The notes under the pieces: model-generated | Seen by the model: only the letters and a program-made list of their open reading frames with translations | What the model was told of the DNA's origin: nothing | Database searches by the model: none | Made by a program: the position numbers and the translations under genes | NCBI RefSeq assembly: GCF_018613675.1 | Contig: NZ_JAGGPQ010000007.1 | Coordinates: 124,001-188,000, forward strand | Direction of reading: 5' to 3' | DNA length: 64,000 bases | Source of the DNA: Arthrobacter sp. ISL-85 | GTDB lineage: Bacteria > Actinomycetota > Actinomycetes > Actinomycetales > Micrococcaceae | In this document: positions 35,202 through 43,584 of the stretch, piece by piece | Position numbering within the stretch: position 1 is the stretch's first letter | How the letters are laid out: each line of letters begins with the position of its first letter

Positions 35202-35858
35202 TTAGGCGGGGAGCTGGATGACCTGTCCCGCGAACACGAGGTTCGGATCTGAGATGGTGTCCAGGTTGGCGTCGGCGAGGTGCTGCCAGCCGCCCTGAAT
35301 ACCCAGTTTCTGCGCCACGATGCTCAAAGTGTCCCCGGCCTGCAGGGTATAGGTTTCGCCGCTGAGCGGAACCGAGGTTGCGTGCCGCGGTGCAGGTGCC
35401 TGCTTGACCGGTGCCTGCTTGACCGGCGCGCTCTGGAGCTGGGTGTTCTGGACTGGTGCGCTTTGTACAGGTGCGCCCTGGACCGGGGCGCTCTGAACCG
35501 GCGCTCCACCACCGCCGCTCAGCCCGAGCTGGGACGAGCAGGAGGGCCAGGCGCCCCAACCCTGGGAGGCCTGGACGCGCTCGGCTACAGCGATCTGCTG
35601 CTCACGGCTGGCGTTCTGCGGCGAGCCGGTTCCGCCGTAGGCGGACCAGGTGCTGGAGGTGAACTGCAGGCCGCCGGAGAAGCCGTTGCCGGTGTTGGTG
35701 GACCAGTTGCCGCCGCTCTCGCACTGCGCGAGTGCGTCCCAGGTGGACGTCGGGGTGGCTGCGTTGGCCGCCGTGGCTGAAAGCGCCAAACCTGCCGCGG
35801 AGACGGCGGCCAAGGTGACTCCGCGGCGTGCGGCAGTACGGAATTTGGTGTTTTTCAT
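35202..35858 (-). CDS. rpf: Resuscitation-promoting factor with LysM domain
   Basis: A 218-residue secreted muralytic enzyme that cleaves peptidoglycan and promotes exit from dormancy. The signal peptide ends ATAANA-ATP (about residue 33). The Rpf lysozyme-like domain reads [27 protein letters not shown] with catalytic Glu in QCESGG and the conserved Cys pair. A Pro-rich repeat linker ([10 protein letters not shown] units, then APVKQ repeats) follows, then a C-terminal LysM domain ([18 protein letters not shown]). ATG 35858 follows AGGAGC; the upstream frame to 35993 is leader, not protein. A promoter and a 5' hairpin are described separately. Confidence 0.93.
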   Translation of the reverse strand: MKNTKFRTAARRGVTLAAVSAAGLALSATAANAATPTSTWDALAQCESGGNWSTNTGNGFSGGLQFTSSTWSAYGGTGSPQNASREQQIAVAERVQASQGWGAWPSCSSQLGLSGGGGAPVQSAPVQGAPVQSAPVQNTQLQSAPVKQAPVKQAPAPRHATSVPLSGETYTLQAGDTLSIVAQKLGIQGGWQHLADANLDTISDPNLVFAGQVIQLPA

Positions 35859-35995
35859 GATGGTGATGCTCCTGAAGGCCACCAGCGCTGGTTCCGTCCC
35901 CGGAGATCGTCGCGCCACTGCCCGCCCCTGACGAATAGAGGTCACTGTCGGTGGCTGCCGCTGGGCAGTTCTGGTGAAGGCAGCACCGGGCAATC

Positions 35996-36053
35996 AAGAA
36001 GCCCGCCGAACGGGCCTGCATTTCACGCTAAGACATCGCTTGGCCGTTATCAA
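35996..36053 (-). promoter_or_regulatory. rpf promoter with 5'-terminal hairpin
   Basis: On the minus strand, TTGATA (36053-36048), a 17-base spacer, then TAGCGT (36030-36025) form a good sigma-70-type promoter. Transcription would start near 36018, right before the hairpin GCCCG-TTCGG-CGGGC (36015-36001), which is followed by TTCTT. The rpf leader is thus about 160 nt with a stem-loop at its very 5' end. Confidence 0.5.
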
Positions 36054-36156
36054 ATCGAGATTCCGGCGGCCGTGTTGAGTGTGGGCGGTGGCACGGCAAC
36101 GGTGCGGACCTGTCCGCCTCAAGGGGCGCCGGCAGACGCGAAACCGGGAGGGGCAC

Positions 36157-36162
36157 TATCCT
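36157..36162 (+). promoter_or_regulatory. Candidate -10 box, leaderless start of add
   Basis: TATCCT lies 6 bases before the ATG at 36169. The only GGAGGGG is 16 bases away from the ATG and upstream of the -10, so a leaderless message is likely. Confidence 0.4.
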
Positions 36163-36168
36163 GACCGG

Positions 36169-37230
36169 ATGGACAACTTTCCCGGCGGCAGCACCATGCC
36201 CGAAACCGAAACGGACACCGTGGAACCCGCGGTCCCTGAAAAGCCCCTCCCGGTGGCCGAACTGCACCTGCACATCGAAGGCACGCTGCAGCCCGAGCTC
36301 ATCTTTGCCCTGGCCGAACGCAACGGCATTGCACTGCCGTACTCCGGACTGGACGAACTCCGGGCAAAGTACGAATTCACAGACCTGCAGTCCTTCCTGA
36401 ACCTCTATTACGCCAACATGGCGGTGCTGCGCACCGAGCAGGACTTCGCGGACATGACCCGGGCGTACCTGGAGCGCGCCGCCGCTGCCGGAGTCCGGCA
36501 CGCCGAAATCATGTTGGACCCTCAAGCGCACCTCTCGCGCGGCATTCCCCTGGAGGCATGCGTCAAGGGAGTGGCCTCGGTGCTGGCAACCTCGGAGGAG
36601 GAGTTTGGCATCTCCACCATCCTGATCGCCGCGTTCCTGCGTGACCTGCCGGAGGACTCGGCGCTGGAGGTCCTGGGCCTGTTGTTGGCCATGAACGCAC
36701 CCATCGACGCCATTGGGCTGGACTCGGCCGAGGTGGGAAACCCGCCTTCCAAGTTCGAGCGGCTGTACGCGAAGGCGCGCGAAGCAGGACTGCGGCTGAC
36801 GGCGCACGCGGGGGAGGAGGGCCCGGCGTCGTACATCACCGAAGCCCTGGACATCCTGGGTGTGGAGCGGATCGACCACGGCATCCGCTGCATGGACGAT
36901 CCCGACCTTGTGGAGCGCCTCGTGGACGCCCGCATTCCCCTGACAGTGTGCCCGCTTTCCAACGTCCGGCTCCGTGCCGTTGACACCCTGGCGGACCACC
37001 CATTGCCCGCCATGCTGGCTGCCGGGTTGAACGTTTCGGTGAGCTCGGACGATCCTGCGTACTTTGGCGGCTACGTGGATGACAACTTTGCGCAGCTCAC
37101 CTCGGTGTTTGAGCTCTCCGATTTCGACAAGGCGCGGCTGGCAGCGAACTCCATCCACTCCTCCTTCGCGTCTGAGGAGCGGAAGGCGGAGCTGCTCGCG
37201 GAATTGAACGGCAGGGAAGTGGCGGACTGA
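36169..37230 (+). CDS. add: Adenosine deaminase
   Basis: A 353-residue zinc amidohydrolase converting adenosine to inosine in purine salvage. Zinc ligands HxH are in AELHLHIEGTL (about residue 33). The catalytic region includes GVRHAEIMLDPQAH, LTAHAGEE (zinc His and catalytic Glu), RIDHGIR and VSVSSDDPAYF (zinc/catalytic Asp). It is somewhat shorter and more divergent than E. coli Add, closer to the bacterial adenosine/adenine deaminase branch; an adenine-specific activity is possible. It is divergent from rpf. Confidence 0.88.
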   Translation: MDNFPGGSTMPETETDTVEPAVPEKPLPVAELHLHIEGTLQPELIFALAERNGIALPYSGLDELRAKYEFTDLQSFLNLYYANMAVLRTEQDFADMTRAYLERAAAAGVRHAEIMLDPQAHLSRGIPLEACVKGVASVLATSEEEFGISTILIAAFLRDLPEDSALEVLGLLLAMNAPIDAIGLDSAEVGNPPSKFERLYAKAREAGLRLTAHAGEEGPASYITEALDILGVERIDHGIRCMDDPDLVERLVDARIPLTVCPLSNVRLRAVDTLADHPLPAMLAAGLNVSVSSDDPAYFGGYVDDNFAQLTSVFELSDFDKARLAANSIHSSFASEERKAELLAELNGREVAD

Positions 37231-37420
37231 CCGCGCTAGTGTCGGGCGCAACAGCTGGGCTTCCTGCCCGGTAAACTTAGTGCCGCAGGCGTGTCTGGGG
37301 AGTGCAAGGCAGCACCCATGTCAGCGCTTGAGGGTTATGCAGACAGCCCTTACCCGAGACCTCCGCCTCACTTGAGGTACCATCCGCTTCACAGTCGGTC
37401 ACGACACGCAGAGTTAACCA

Positions 37421-37441
37421 ATTAAAGTCGCGCGATTTAAT
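37421..37441 (+). promoter_or_regulatory. Palindromic site upstream of the glucan-binding chimera
   Basis: ATTAAA and TTTAAT flank a 9-base centre that includes TCGCGCGA. It is the only AT-rich symmetric site in the 260-base gap between add and the next gene. A TATATAAGG stretch follows at 37477-37485. A regulatory role is inferred. Confidence 0.35.
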
Positions 37442-37491
37442 GGGCAGTTGGCAAGATGCCTAAGACCGATCGCTTTTATATAAGGGGAATC

Positions 37492-38430
37492 ATGGCCAAG
37501 TCCACCGCAGAAAACACGTACCTTCGACTCAAGACCGTCCTGGATGTCCTGACTGAAGGCGTGTGGTCCGGCGATGCACTGAATGCAGGCCAGGTCCTGG
37601 CGGAGGCAACGGCCCGCGTGCCGTTCAACGAGCATGAAGCCGAACTCCTCAGCGGCGGCATCCCGCGCGGCCACAAGACCCTGACCTCGGCCACGGCCAA
37701 GTTGGTCAAGGCTGGATGGCTGGTCAAGGGACGCTCGGGCTGGACCATCACGGAAGACGGCATGCGTGCCACGGCCGCGTTCCCTGATGCCGATTCCTTC
37801 GGCGCAGCGCTCGACGCCGGCACTCCGGTCCCCGCCGGCACTCCCGTTCCTACGGCTCCCGCAGGCTTTGTCCGCCCTGTTTCCGCCGCCGCGGCAACGC
37901 TGGAAGTTCCGGCCAAGGAGGAAGCCCCGAAGAAAACCGCCAGGAAGGCCCCGGCGAAGAAGGCCGCCTCCGTTGTGGGCAAGGCAGCCAAGGCGATCGA
38001 AGACGCCGTCGAGCCCGTGGTGGCAGCCGTCCGCAAGGGCAAGGCGCCGGCGAAGGACAAGGCCGCAGCTGCGCCGGCCTCTGCTGATGCTGCCGCGGAA
38101 CCGTTGGAGGGCCCGGACGTCGAAACCCTGCCGCAGCCCGAGGCCGTGGCCGTGGCCGGCGACTTCAACACCATCCTCGGTGCCCCGGAGAACTGGGCGC
38201 CGCAGTACGACGAAGCACAGATGGAGTTCGACTTCCTGGACCAGCTGTGGAAGAAGAGTGCCGAGCTTCCCGCCGGCTACTACACGTTCAAGATCGCGCT
38301 GAACCGCTCCTGGACTGAGAACTACGGCGCTTTCGGTGCGTTCGATGGTCCCAACCACGAGCTGCACCACGCCGGCGGCACGGTGACCATCCGCTACAAC
38401 CACGCCACCCGCGACATCACCATCGACTAA
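37492..38430 (+). CDS. Chimeric protein: winged-helix-like, histone-H1-like tail, pullulanase-type glucan-binding domain
   Basis: A 312-residue protein with three parts. Residues 1-100 look like an Mrr-N/winged-helix domain (LRLKTVLDVLTEG, then HKTLTSATAKLVKAGWLVKGRSGWTITEDG). Residues about 140-205 are Ala/Lys/Pro-rich (APKKTARKAPAKKAA, KGKAPAKDKAAAAP) like histone H1 or HU tails. The last 95 residues (VAVAGDFNTILGAPENWAP, ELPAGYYTFKIALNRSW, TENYGAFG, TVTIRYNHATRDITID) match the X25/SusE-like domain found in bacterial pullulanases. ATG follows AAGGGG. No catalytic domain and no signal peptide, so it is cytoplasmic. Related proteins are sometimes labelled glycosidase, which the sequence does not support. 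Confidence 0.75.
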   Translation: MAKSTAENTYLRLKTVLDVLTEGVWSGDALNAGQVLAEATARVPFNEHEAELLSGGIPRGHKTLTSATAKLVKAGWLVKGRSGWTITEDGMRATAAFPDADSFGAALDAGTPVPAGTPVPTAPAGFVRPVSAAAATLEVPAKEEAPKKTARKAPAKKAASVVGKAAKAIEDAVEPVVAAVRKGKAPAKDKAAAAPASADAAAEPLEGPDVETLPQPEAVAVAGDFNTILGAPENWAPQYDEAQMEFDFLDQLWKKSAELPAGYYTFKIALNRSWTENYGAFGAFDGPNHELHHAGGTVTIRYNHATRDITID

Positions 38431-38432
38431 GC

Positions 38433-38506
38433 GTTGGGTTCCCAACCGGGTAGCAGTTAGTGTCGTTTTTGACATTCATGACGGCACCTGGCGCTACCTG
38501 GTTGGG
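38433..38506 (+). ncRNA. Candidate structured leader upstream of acylphosphatase
   Basis: A 14-base arm at 38441-38454 (CCCAACCGGGTAGC) can pair with 38493-38506 (GCTACCTGGTTGGG), with one G-U pair, enclosing a small hairpin TGTC-GTTTTT-GACA. Its first bases can instead pair with GTTGG at 38433-38437. It could be the 3' end of the previous message or a regulatory leader. No known riboswitch class was recognised. Confidence 0.4.
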
Positions 38507-38535
38507 CAGGCCGATGTTCCCTTAGGAGGCCCGGC

Positions 38536-38847
38536 ATGGGCAGGCATGAACGCGCGCAGAACGGCCCTATGCAGGAAACGGTGCGGCTGGACGCCCGGGT
38601 GTTCGGCGTGGTCCAAGGTGTGGGCTTCCGCTACTGGACTATGGGCACAGCGGAGGAGCTTGGCTTGTCCGGCGAGGTGAGCAACCTCGACGACGGTTCG
38701 GTTTCGGTGATTGCCGAAGGCGCCGAACCACAGGTTCGTAAACTGCTGGATTGGCTCAATTCGGACCGGACTCCTGGCCGGGTGGAGCGGGTGGAGTCTG
38801 GCTTTTCAGCTGCCCAGGGGACCTTCGGCGGGTTCCGGGCACACTGA
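38536..38847 (+). CDS. acyP: Acylphosphatase
   Basis: A 103-residue small enzyme hydrolysing carboxyl-phosphate bonds. The catalytic Arg is in [12 protein letters not shown] and the catalytic Asn in [16 protein letters not shown], both the standard acylphosphatase signatures; the protein ends GFRAH. TTAGGAGG at 38523-38530 fixes the ATG at 38536, giving a 12-residue extension before the usual start. A long hairpin precedes the ribosome site. The stop is 21 bases from the end of the convergent nuclease-helicase gene. Confidence 0.93.
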   Translation: MGRHERAQNGPMQETVRLDARVFGVVQGVGFRYWTMGTAEELGLSGEVSNLDDGSVSVIAEGAEPQVRKLLDWLNSDRTPGRVERVESGFSAAQGTFGGFRAH

Positions 38848-38868
38848 CAGCGTCTCCATGCTGCGCGG

Positions 38869-41800
38869 CTACAGCCGGAGGCTGAGTCCGATGAAGGCTC
38901 CGAGTTCCTCCAGCGCCGCGGGCTTGTGCGGCATGTAGCTGGTGAGCTCGGGGGAGCGGACGATCACGGCGCGCCATTGTCCGCGGGACACGGCCACGTT
39001 GATGCGGTTCCGGTTCAGCAGGAACTCGGCCCCGCGAGGGGCCTCGGCCACCGCCGAACACGCCATGGAGACCAGCACCACCGGAGCTTCCTGGCCTTGG
39101 AACTTGTCCACGGTACCCACCCGGACCTCAGGCAGCCCGGCCTCTGCCAAATGCCTACGGATCAGATGGACCTGGGCGTTGTAGGCAGCAACCACCAGCA
39201 GGTCCTGCTGCTCCAGCGGGCGCGACTCACAATCCGGACCCGGTTTCCACTTCAGGCCGAGATGGCGGCGGGCCTGTCGAACCACTTCCTCGGCTTCTTC
39301 CCGGGACGCTGTGGTGTTGCCGCTGTGCTGGACGAACACGGTCTCCACACCGGGCGCCAGCCCCTCCAGTTCGCGGCGGGACGCCGCCGGAGCGGACTTC
39401 AGCTTTCCCTCGTAGCTGAGGTTGGACACTGCCCGGCACAGCTCAGGATGCATCCGCCACGTGTCTGCCAGGAAATACCCCAGGTTGGCGGGCAGGGTGG
39501 CGTGGCCGGCGGCAAGCCAGCCGAGCGCTGACTCATCCACGGGTTCGGGGTGCGCGCCCTGCGTAACCTGCGGAAGCTGCTGCGGGTCGCCGAGCAGGAG
39601 CAGCCGCGTCCCGGCGCGGCTGACCGCCAGCGTGTTGGCCAACGAGAACTGGCCGGCCTCGTCGATCACCAGGAGATCAAGTGACCCTGCCGGGACCTCC
39701 TTGCCGGTCATGGTCCACGCCGTGCCACCGACCAGGCAGCCGCCAGGAGTCGACAACAGCCGTGCCACATCGCCTTCCGCTGTGTGGCTCCAGGGAACCT
39801 GGTGAGGAGCAGCCAATTTCTTGCCAACCACCTGCGGGTCTACTCCGCCGGTTTCAATGGCCCGGCACAACAGGTTTTCCACCACGTTGTGCGACTGGGC
39901 AACCACTCCAATCTTCCATCCCTCGGACACAAGCCTGCCGATCACATGGGCGCCCACAAAGGTCTTGCCCGTTCCCGGAGGCCCCTGGACAGCAAGGTAG
40001 GAATGGTCCAGGTCCTTCAGCGATTCCGTAATGGCTTCTGCATAGTCAGCCGCGTCGTCTTCGCCGTGCCGCACTTCCGCTGGCCCTTGCCGCGAGCGGA
40101 ACCGTGGCGGCAGCTTCCGCAGGATGTCCAGGCCCGGCTGCGCGGGGAGTGACGGCACGGACGAGCCGACGGCCCGGGCGATCTCCTTAATGGCGGCCTC
40201 GATACTGGCGGTAGCCAGGGGCTGGTCCTCGGTCAGGGCGACTGGCAGGTGGGGGTAGGCCTGGACCTTTCCGGTCTCACGCTCCGCGATGGTGATCAGG
40301 TGTTCAGGGCCGTCCTGAGCCTCTTCCAGCGCGCTGATCCTGGTCCCGAACGTGAAAGCCCTCGTCCCGGGTGCGGTCTGCGGATCGGTCATTCCATCGG
40401 GACCGGGCGCGTCGTAGAGCCGGCACCAGTTGGAGTCGGGGCGGAAGTCGGAGCCTTCCGTCATGGTGCCGCGGAGCTTCAGGACACGCGTGCGCATCCG
40501 TTCCCTTGGTTTGGCCAGTGCCCAATCGGATACGACTTCCGCCGACGACACAACGAACACGTTCCGTTGGTCGGACCAGCTATCCAACGGTGCCTCGACC
40601 CGGTCGAAGTGTTGCCACCAGAACTGCTTGCGCTCGCGGCGGTGGTATCCGACGGCGGCCGCAACCATGGCGATGGCGCGCTGGTCATCGGTCCAGGGGC
40701 GGTCATCCGGCAAGCCGGCCAGATACTCGCCCAGCCGGGCTTCCTCAGGCGATTCATCTGCGCTGGCTGCCTGATCCCCGGCAGCTCCTGCTTTGGCTGG
40801 TGCCTGGATGTGGCCGGGCACCGCGTCCTGCCCGCCTGCAGCGAGAGGCGCTCCGACTGCTCCATGGCCGCGCTCCCCGGCTTCCTGACCCAGCTGAAGC
40901 AGCCAGTCCCGCAGCCGCAGGGTGGAGAGGCAGTCGTACTGGTTGTAGTCCGAGATGGAGGCCAGAATTGTGGCGGCCTCGTCCTTCCGGCCGGCGTCAC
41001 GGGCAGCGCAGTAGGCGGCGTAAGCCACCACGGAGGCGCCGGCGTCCTTGACATCCCCGGACCGGAGGTTGTCTCCCATGTAGAGGGGTTCCAGCTTCTT
41101 GATGGAATACGATGCTTCCGAAATGCGGATGGAGTGCCGCACCGTGGCGTACAGGTCCACCAGCAGCCCGTGCCGGAGCCAGTCATCCACGGTGTCCTCG
41201 CCGGCCTGGTGGGCGAGGGACAGGTTCCGCAGCGCTGTCTTTTCGTAAGGGGCATAGTGGTAGACGTGCATGTCCGGGTGCAAGGCCCGGCGCTGCTCGA
41301 CGTACTGAAGGAATTCGAGGAAGGCGCGGCGCTCCCCGGAGCGGGAGTGGGCCCAGAACGGCCGGAACACCGGATCGCCGGTGGCACCCGGAACCGGGGC
41401 CTCGACGACACCAAAGAGGTATTCGATGCCCCAGGCGCCGGTAGCAGGGTCCTGCCAGAGCGGATCGCCCTCGAAGTCGAAGAAGATGTCACCGGCGCTG
41501 GGGGCAGGAAGCGAGCCGATCGTATTGCCGGGAAGCACGCTGAACGACACGGTATGCGGTTGTCCATCCCTGATGAACGTCCGGGAACCCGCAGCCCGGT
41601 CAAGGCCCAGCTGCATCCGCGCCTGGGCGCGGAGCCTGACCACCGAGTTCCTGGCCTCGCCCGCGGGCATGGCTGCCAGTTCATCGATGGTGGTGATGCC
41701 GGGCGTGTGCAGCTTCCGCCGCTGGACCACGGACATGCCCGCGACCATCAGCAGATCCCTGTGGAGCTGCACCTGCTCCGCACAGTAGTCGCAGCGTCCG

Positions 41801-42537
41801 CAATGCACGACGTCGGGCTGTTGCCATTGGACAGGGCCGTCACCTAAGCGGTGGCTGGCTGTGAGTTGGCGGAAGCGCCGGCGTCGTTCCCTGAAGACGG
41901 GCAGGAGGTCCGGCAGCGATTGGCTGCTCCGCAGCCAGTCGTCGCCCACCCGCGTTCCAAGGACCAGCGTGACGACTGGGGATGGCTCAAGCCCCATCCC
42001 AACGAGCTGGTCGCCGTAGGCTGCAAGCTGGAGCAGCGCCCCCACTTTGGCATGGCGGGCAAGCTTGGTGTCCCATACCTCGTAGCGGCCCGGGTTGCCG
42101 GTCCCCGCGGCCTCGTTGACCAGGAAGTCGGCGTAGCCCAGGAATTCGCCGTCGAAGAATGTGGCCTGGAAAACCACATCTGCCCCGGAACGGAGCGCGA
42201 GTTCGGTTTCCGCATGTTTTGCCTGCAGTTCGCCGCGCAGGTTCTGGCCACGTTCGAGGGAGTAGACCCCGGCGCCGCGGCTGGCGTCCCATTCGCCATA
42301 CCTGGCCACCAGGCTGGCGAGCACGGTCTGCTCATGCTGGTCGCCCAATTCGCCGGCGCGCTTTTGCATCTCGTCCGCCGGAAACTCTGCCTTGGGGGTG
42401 CGGCCGAGCTTTTCGTCCAGGACGCGGAGCGTGCGGTACTCACACTCGCTGGCTGCCACCAGGTCGCTGGCGGAAAAGACCAGGTCCGGCCGGGTGCCGG
42501 GTCCGGCATCAACACCGGCAGCGTCGAGCAGAAACAC
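38869..42537 (-). CDS. TM0106-type RecB-like nuclease fused to an SF1 helicase
   Basis: A 1222-residue multidomain DNA/RNA-processing enzyme. Residues about 1-300 form a RecB-like PD-(D/E)xK nuclease (YEVWDTKLARHAK) with an iron-sulfur-type Cys cluster (CGRCDYCAEQ). An RNase_H_2/DEDD exonuclease-like domain follows near 350 (IFFDFEGDPLWQD). The C-terminal UPF1/DNA2-like helicase starts with Walker A QGPPGTGKTFVGAHV near 849, DEAGQFSLAN near 958, LLGDPQQLPQV, and VDKFQGQEAPVVLVSM near 1150. GTG 42537 is preceded by GGGGAGG, better than the open extension to 42600. Likely DNA repair or nucleic-acid defence; the exact role is unknown. Confidence 0.9.
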   Translation of the reverse strand: MFLLDAAGVDAGPGTRPDLVFSASDLVAASECEYRTLRVLDEKLGRTPKAEFPADEMQKRAGELGDQHEQTVLASLVARYGEWDASRGAGVYSLERGQNLRGELQAKHAETELALRSGADVVFQATFFDGEFLGYADFLVNEAAGTGNPGRYEVWDTKLARHAKVGALLQLAAYGDQLVGMGLEPSPVVTLVLGTRVGDDWLRSSQSLPDLLPVFRERRRRFRQLTASHRLGDGPVQWQQPDVVHCGRCDYCAEQVQLHRDLLMVAGMSVVQRRKLHTPGITTIDELAAMPAGEARNSVVRLRAQARMQLGLDRAAGSRTFIRDGQPHTVSFSVLPGNTIGSLPAPSAGDIFFDFEGDPLWQDPATGAWGIEYLFGVVEAPVPGATGDPVFRPFWAHSRSGERRAFLEFLQYVEQRRALHPDMHVYHYAPYEKTALRNLSLAHQAGEDTVDDWLRHGLLVDLYATVRHSIRISEASYSIKKLEPLYMGDNLRSGDVKDAGASVVAYAAYCAARDAGRKDEAATILASISDYNQYDCLSTLRLRDWLLQLGQEAGERGHGAVGAPLAAGGQDAVPGHIQAPAKAGAAGDQAASADESPEEARLGEYLAGLPDDRPWTDDQRAIAMVAAAVGYHRRERKQFWWQHFDRVEAPLDSWSDQRNVFVVSSAEVVSDWALAKPRERMRTRVLKLRGTMTEGSDFRPDSNWCRLYDAPGPDGMTDPQTAPGTRAFTFGTRISALEEAQDGPEHLITIAERETGKVQAYPHLPVALTEDQPLATASIEAAIKEIARAVGSSVPSLPAQPGLDILRKLPPRFRSRQGPAEVRHGEDDAADYAEAITESLKDLDHSYLAVQGPPGTGKTFVGAHVIGRLVSEGWKIGVVAQSHNVVENLLCRAIETGGVDPQVVGKKLAAPHQVPWSHTAEGDVARLLSTPGGCLVGGTAWTMTGKEVPAGSLDLLVIDEAGQFSLANTLAVSRAGTRLLLLGDPQQLPQVTQGAHPEPVDESALGWLAAGHATLPANLGYFLADTWRMHPELCRAVSNLSYEGKLKSAPAASRRELEGLAPGVETVFVQHSGNTTASREEAEEVVRQARRHLGLKWKPGPDCESRPLEQQDLLVVAAYNAQVHLIRRHLAEAGLPEVRVGTVDKFQGQEAPVVLVSMACSAVAEAPRGAEFLLNRNRINVAVSRGQWRAVIVRSPELTSYMPHKPAALEELGAFIGLSLRL

Positions 42538-42683
42538 GGGGCCTCCCCAACTTTTGCGGGCCGGAGGACGGTTCCCCTGGCTTGGAATCAAACGTAGCAA
42601 GAGGGGCCGACAAACAGGGTCCCGGCTACCGGAAGGGCCTCGTCCAGGGTGGATGAAGCTGCCCCAGGGAAAGCGCGAGGCTG

Positions 42684-43409
42684 CTACGTGAGGCGCGCGA
42701 CGCTCCGCCGGGACGGACGCCGGGCGGTACCATCGGAAAACAGCTCCGGCGTTGCTTCCTGGATCCGCTGGACGTCTTCGAAGACGGCGCGCAGATGCAG
42801 GCGAAGGCTGCTGTCCGCATCGGAAAGGTTGTCGGCTTCAAGCGCGTCCACCACTGCGGTGTGCTGCTGGATCAGGGTGGACACCGGCCGGGTATCCAAA
42901 AGGCTCATCCGGCGCGCCCGGTCCAGATGCGCCTTCGCCGAGTTGACGGCGGCCCAGGCGGATTCGTGGCCTGCCAGCCGCAGCAACTCCCGGTGGAAAT
43001 CCTCATCCAGCCGGAAGAATTCCTCGACGTCACCGCGCGCATCCGCATCCGACTGTGCCTGCAGGATCTCCCGCAGCCCGGCGATGCCGGCGCTGTCTAC
43101 CGCCAGGTCATGAAGCGAGGCGCATTCAATGGCCTCGCGGACGAACTGTGCTTCGGAAACGCGCCCCAGGTCGACCAGGGAGACGAACGAACCGATCTGG
43201 GGGAAGACCTGGACCAGGCCCTCCTCGCGGAGCAGGATCAGGCTCTCGCGCACCGGCGTCCGACTGACCCCGAGCTCCTGGGCCAATTCATTCTCGGACA
43301 GCGGCTCACCGGGGGGAAGTTGCAGCGAAATAATCCGGCGACGAAGCGTTTCAAGCGTTTGGTCCCGCACCGAGAGCCGGGGGGCAGCCCCTCTTTTGTC
43401 CGTTGGCAT
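42684..43409 (-). CDS. GntR/FCD-family transcriptional regulator
   Basis: A 241-residue repressor. The N-terminal winged helix is TLRRRIISLQLPPGEPLSENELAQELGVSRTPVRESLILLREEGLV (about 20-70). The C-terminal FCD effector domain has DEDFHRELLRLAGHESAW and QQHTAVVDALEADN, with the Asp and His residues that bind metal or carboxylate ligands. It is divergent from the hexonate catabolic operon with 175 bases between, so it very probably represses that operon and responds to a sugar acid such as gulonate, fructuronate or KDG. The ligand is inferred from context. Confidence 0.9.
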   Translation of the reverse strand: MPTDKRGAAPRLSVRDQTLETLRRRIISLQLPPGEPLSENELAQELGVSRTPVRESLILLREEGLVQVFPQIGSFVSLVDLGRVSEAQFVREAIECASLHDLAVDSAGIAGLREILQAQSDADARGDVEEFFRLDEDFHRELLRLAGHESAWAAVNSAKAHLDRARRMSLLDTRPVSTLIQQHTAVVDALEADNLSDADSSLRLHLRAVFEDVQRIQEATPELFSDGTARRPSRRSVARLT

Positions 43410-43426
43410 GGCCTCAGTCTAGCCTG

Positions 43427-43461
43427 TTGACACACTAGAATGGTAGTGCTTGTATGGTAGT
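43427..43461. promoter_or_regulatory. Candidate promoter/operator of the hexonate operon
   Basis: TTGACA (43427-43432) is followed by two direct copies of ATGGTAGT (43440-43447 and 43454-43461), 14 bases apart. It sits between the divergent GntR gene and the MFS gene. It may be the regulator binding site; no exact FCD consensus (TNGTNNNACNA) was found. Confidence 0.4.
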
Positions 43462-43584
43462 AGAAATTGACGTGCAGCCGGTCACTGACGCCCAACTACG
43501 GATCCATACGGGTCAGCCCACAGCTGTGAACCTCCCTAACGCTCTTCATCCCCTTCGACAGCATCACCTGCAAAGGAGCAACTG

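Noticed and set aside
35859..36018. c-di-AMP (ydaO-type) riboswitch upstream of rpf
   Set aside because: This is the expected class for actinobacterial rpf genes, but I could not find its conserved core segments. Only a promoter and hairpins are supported.
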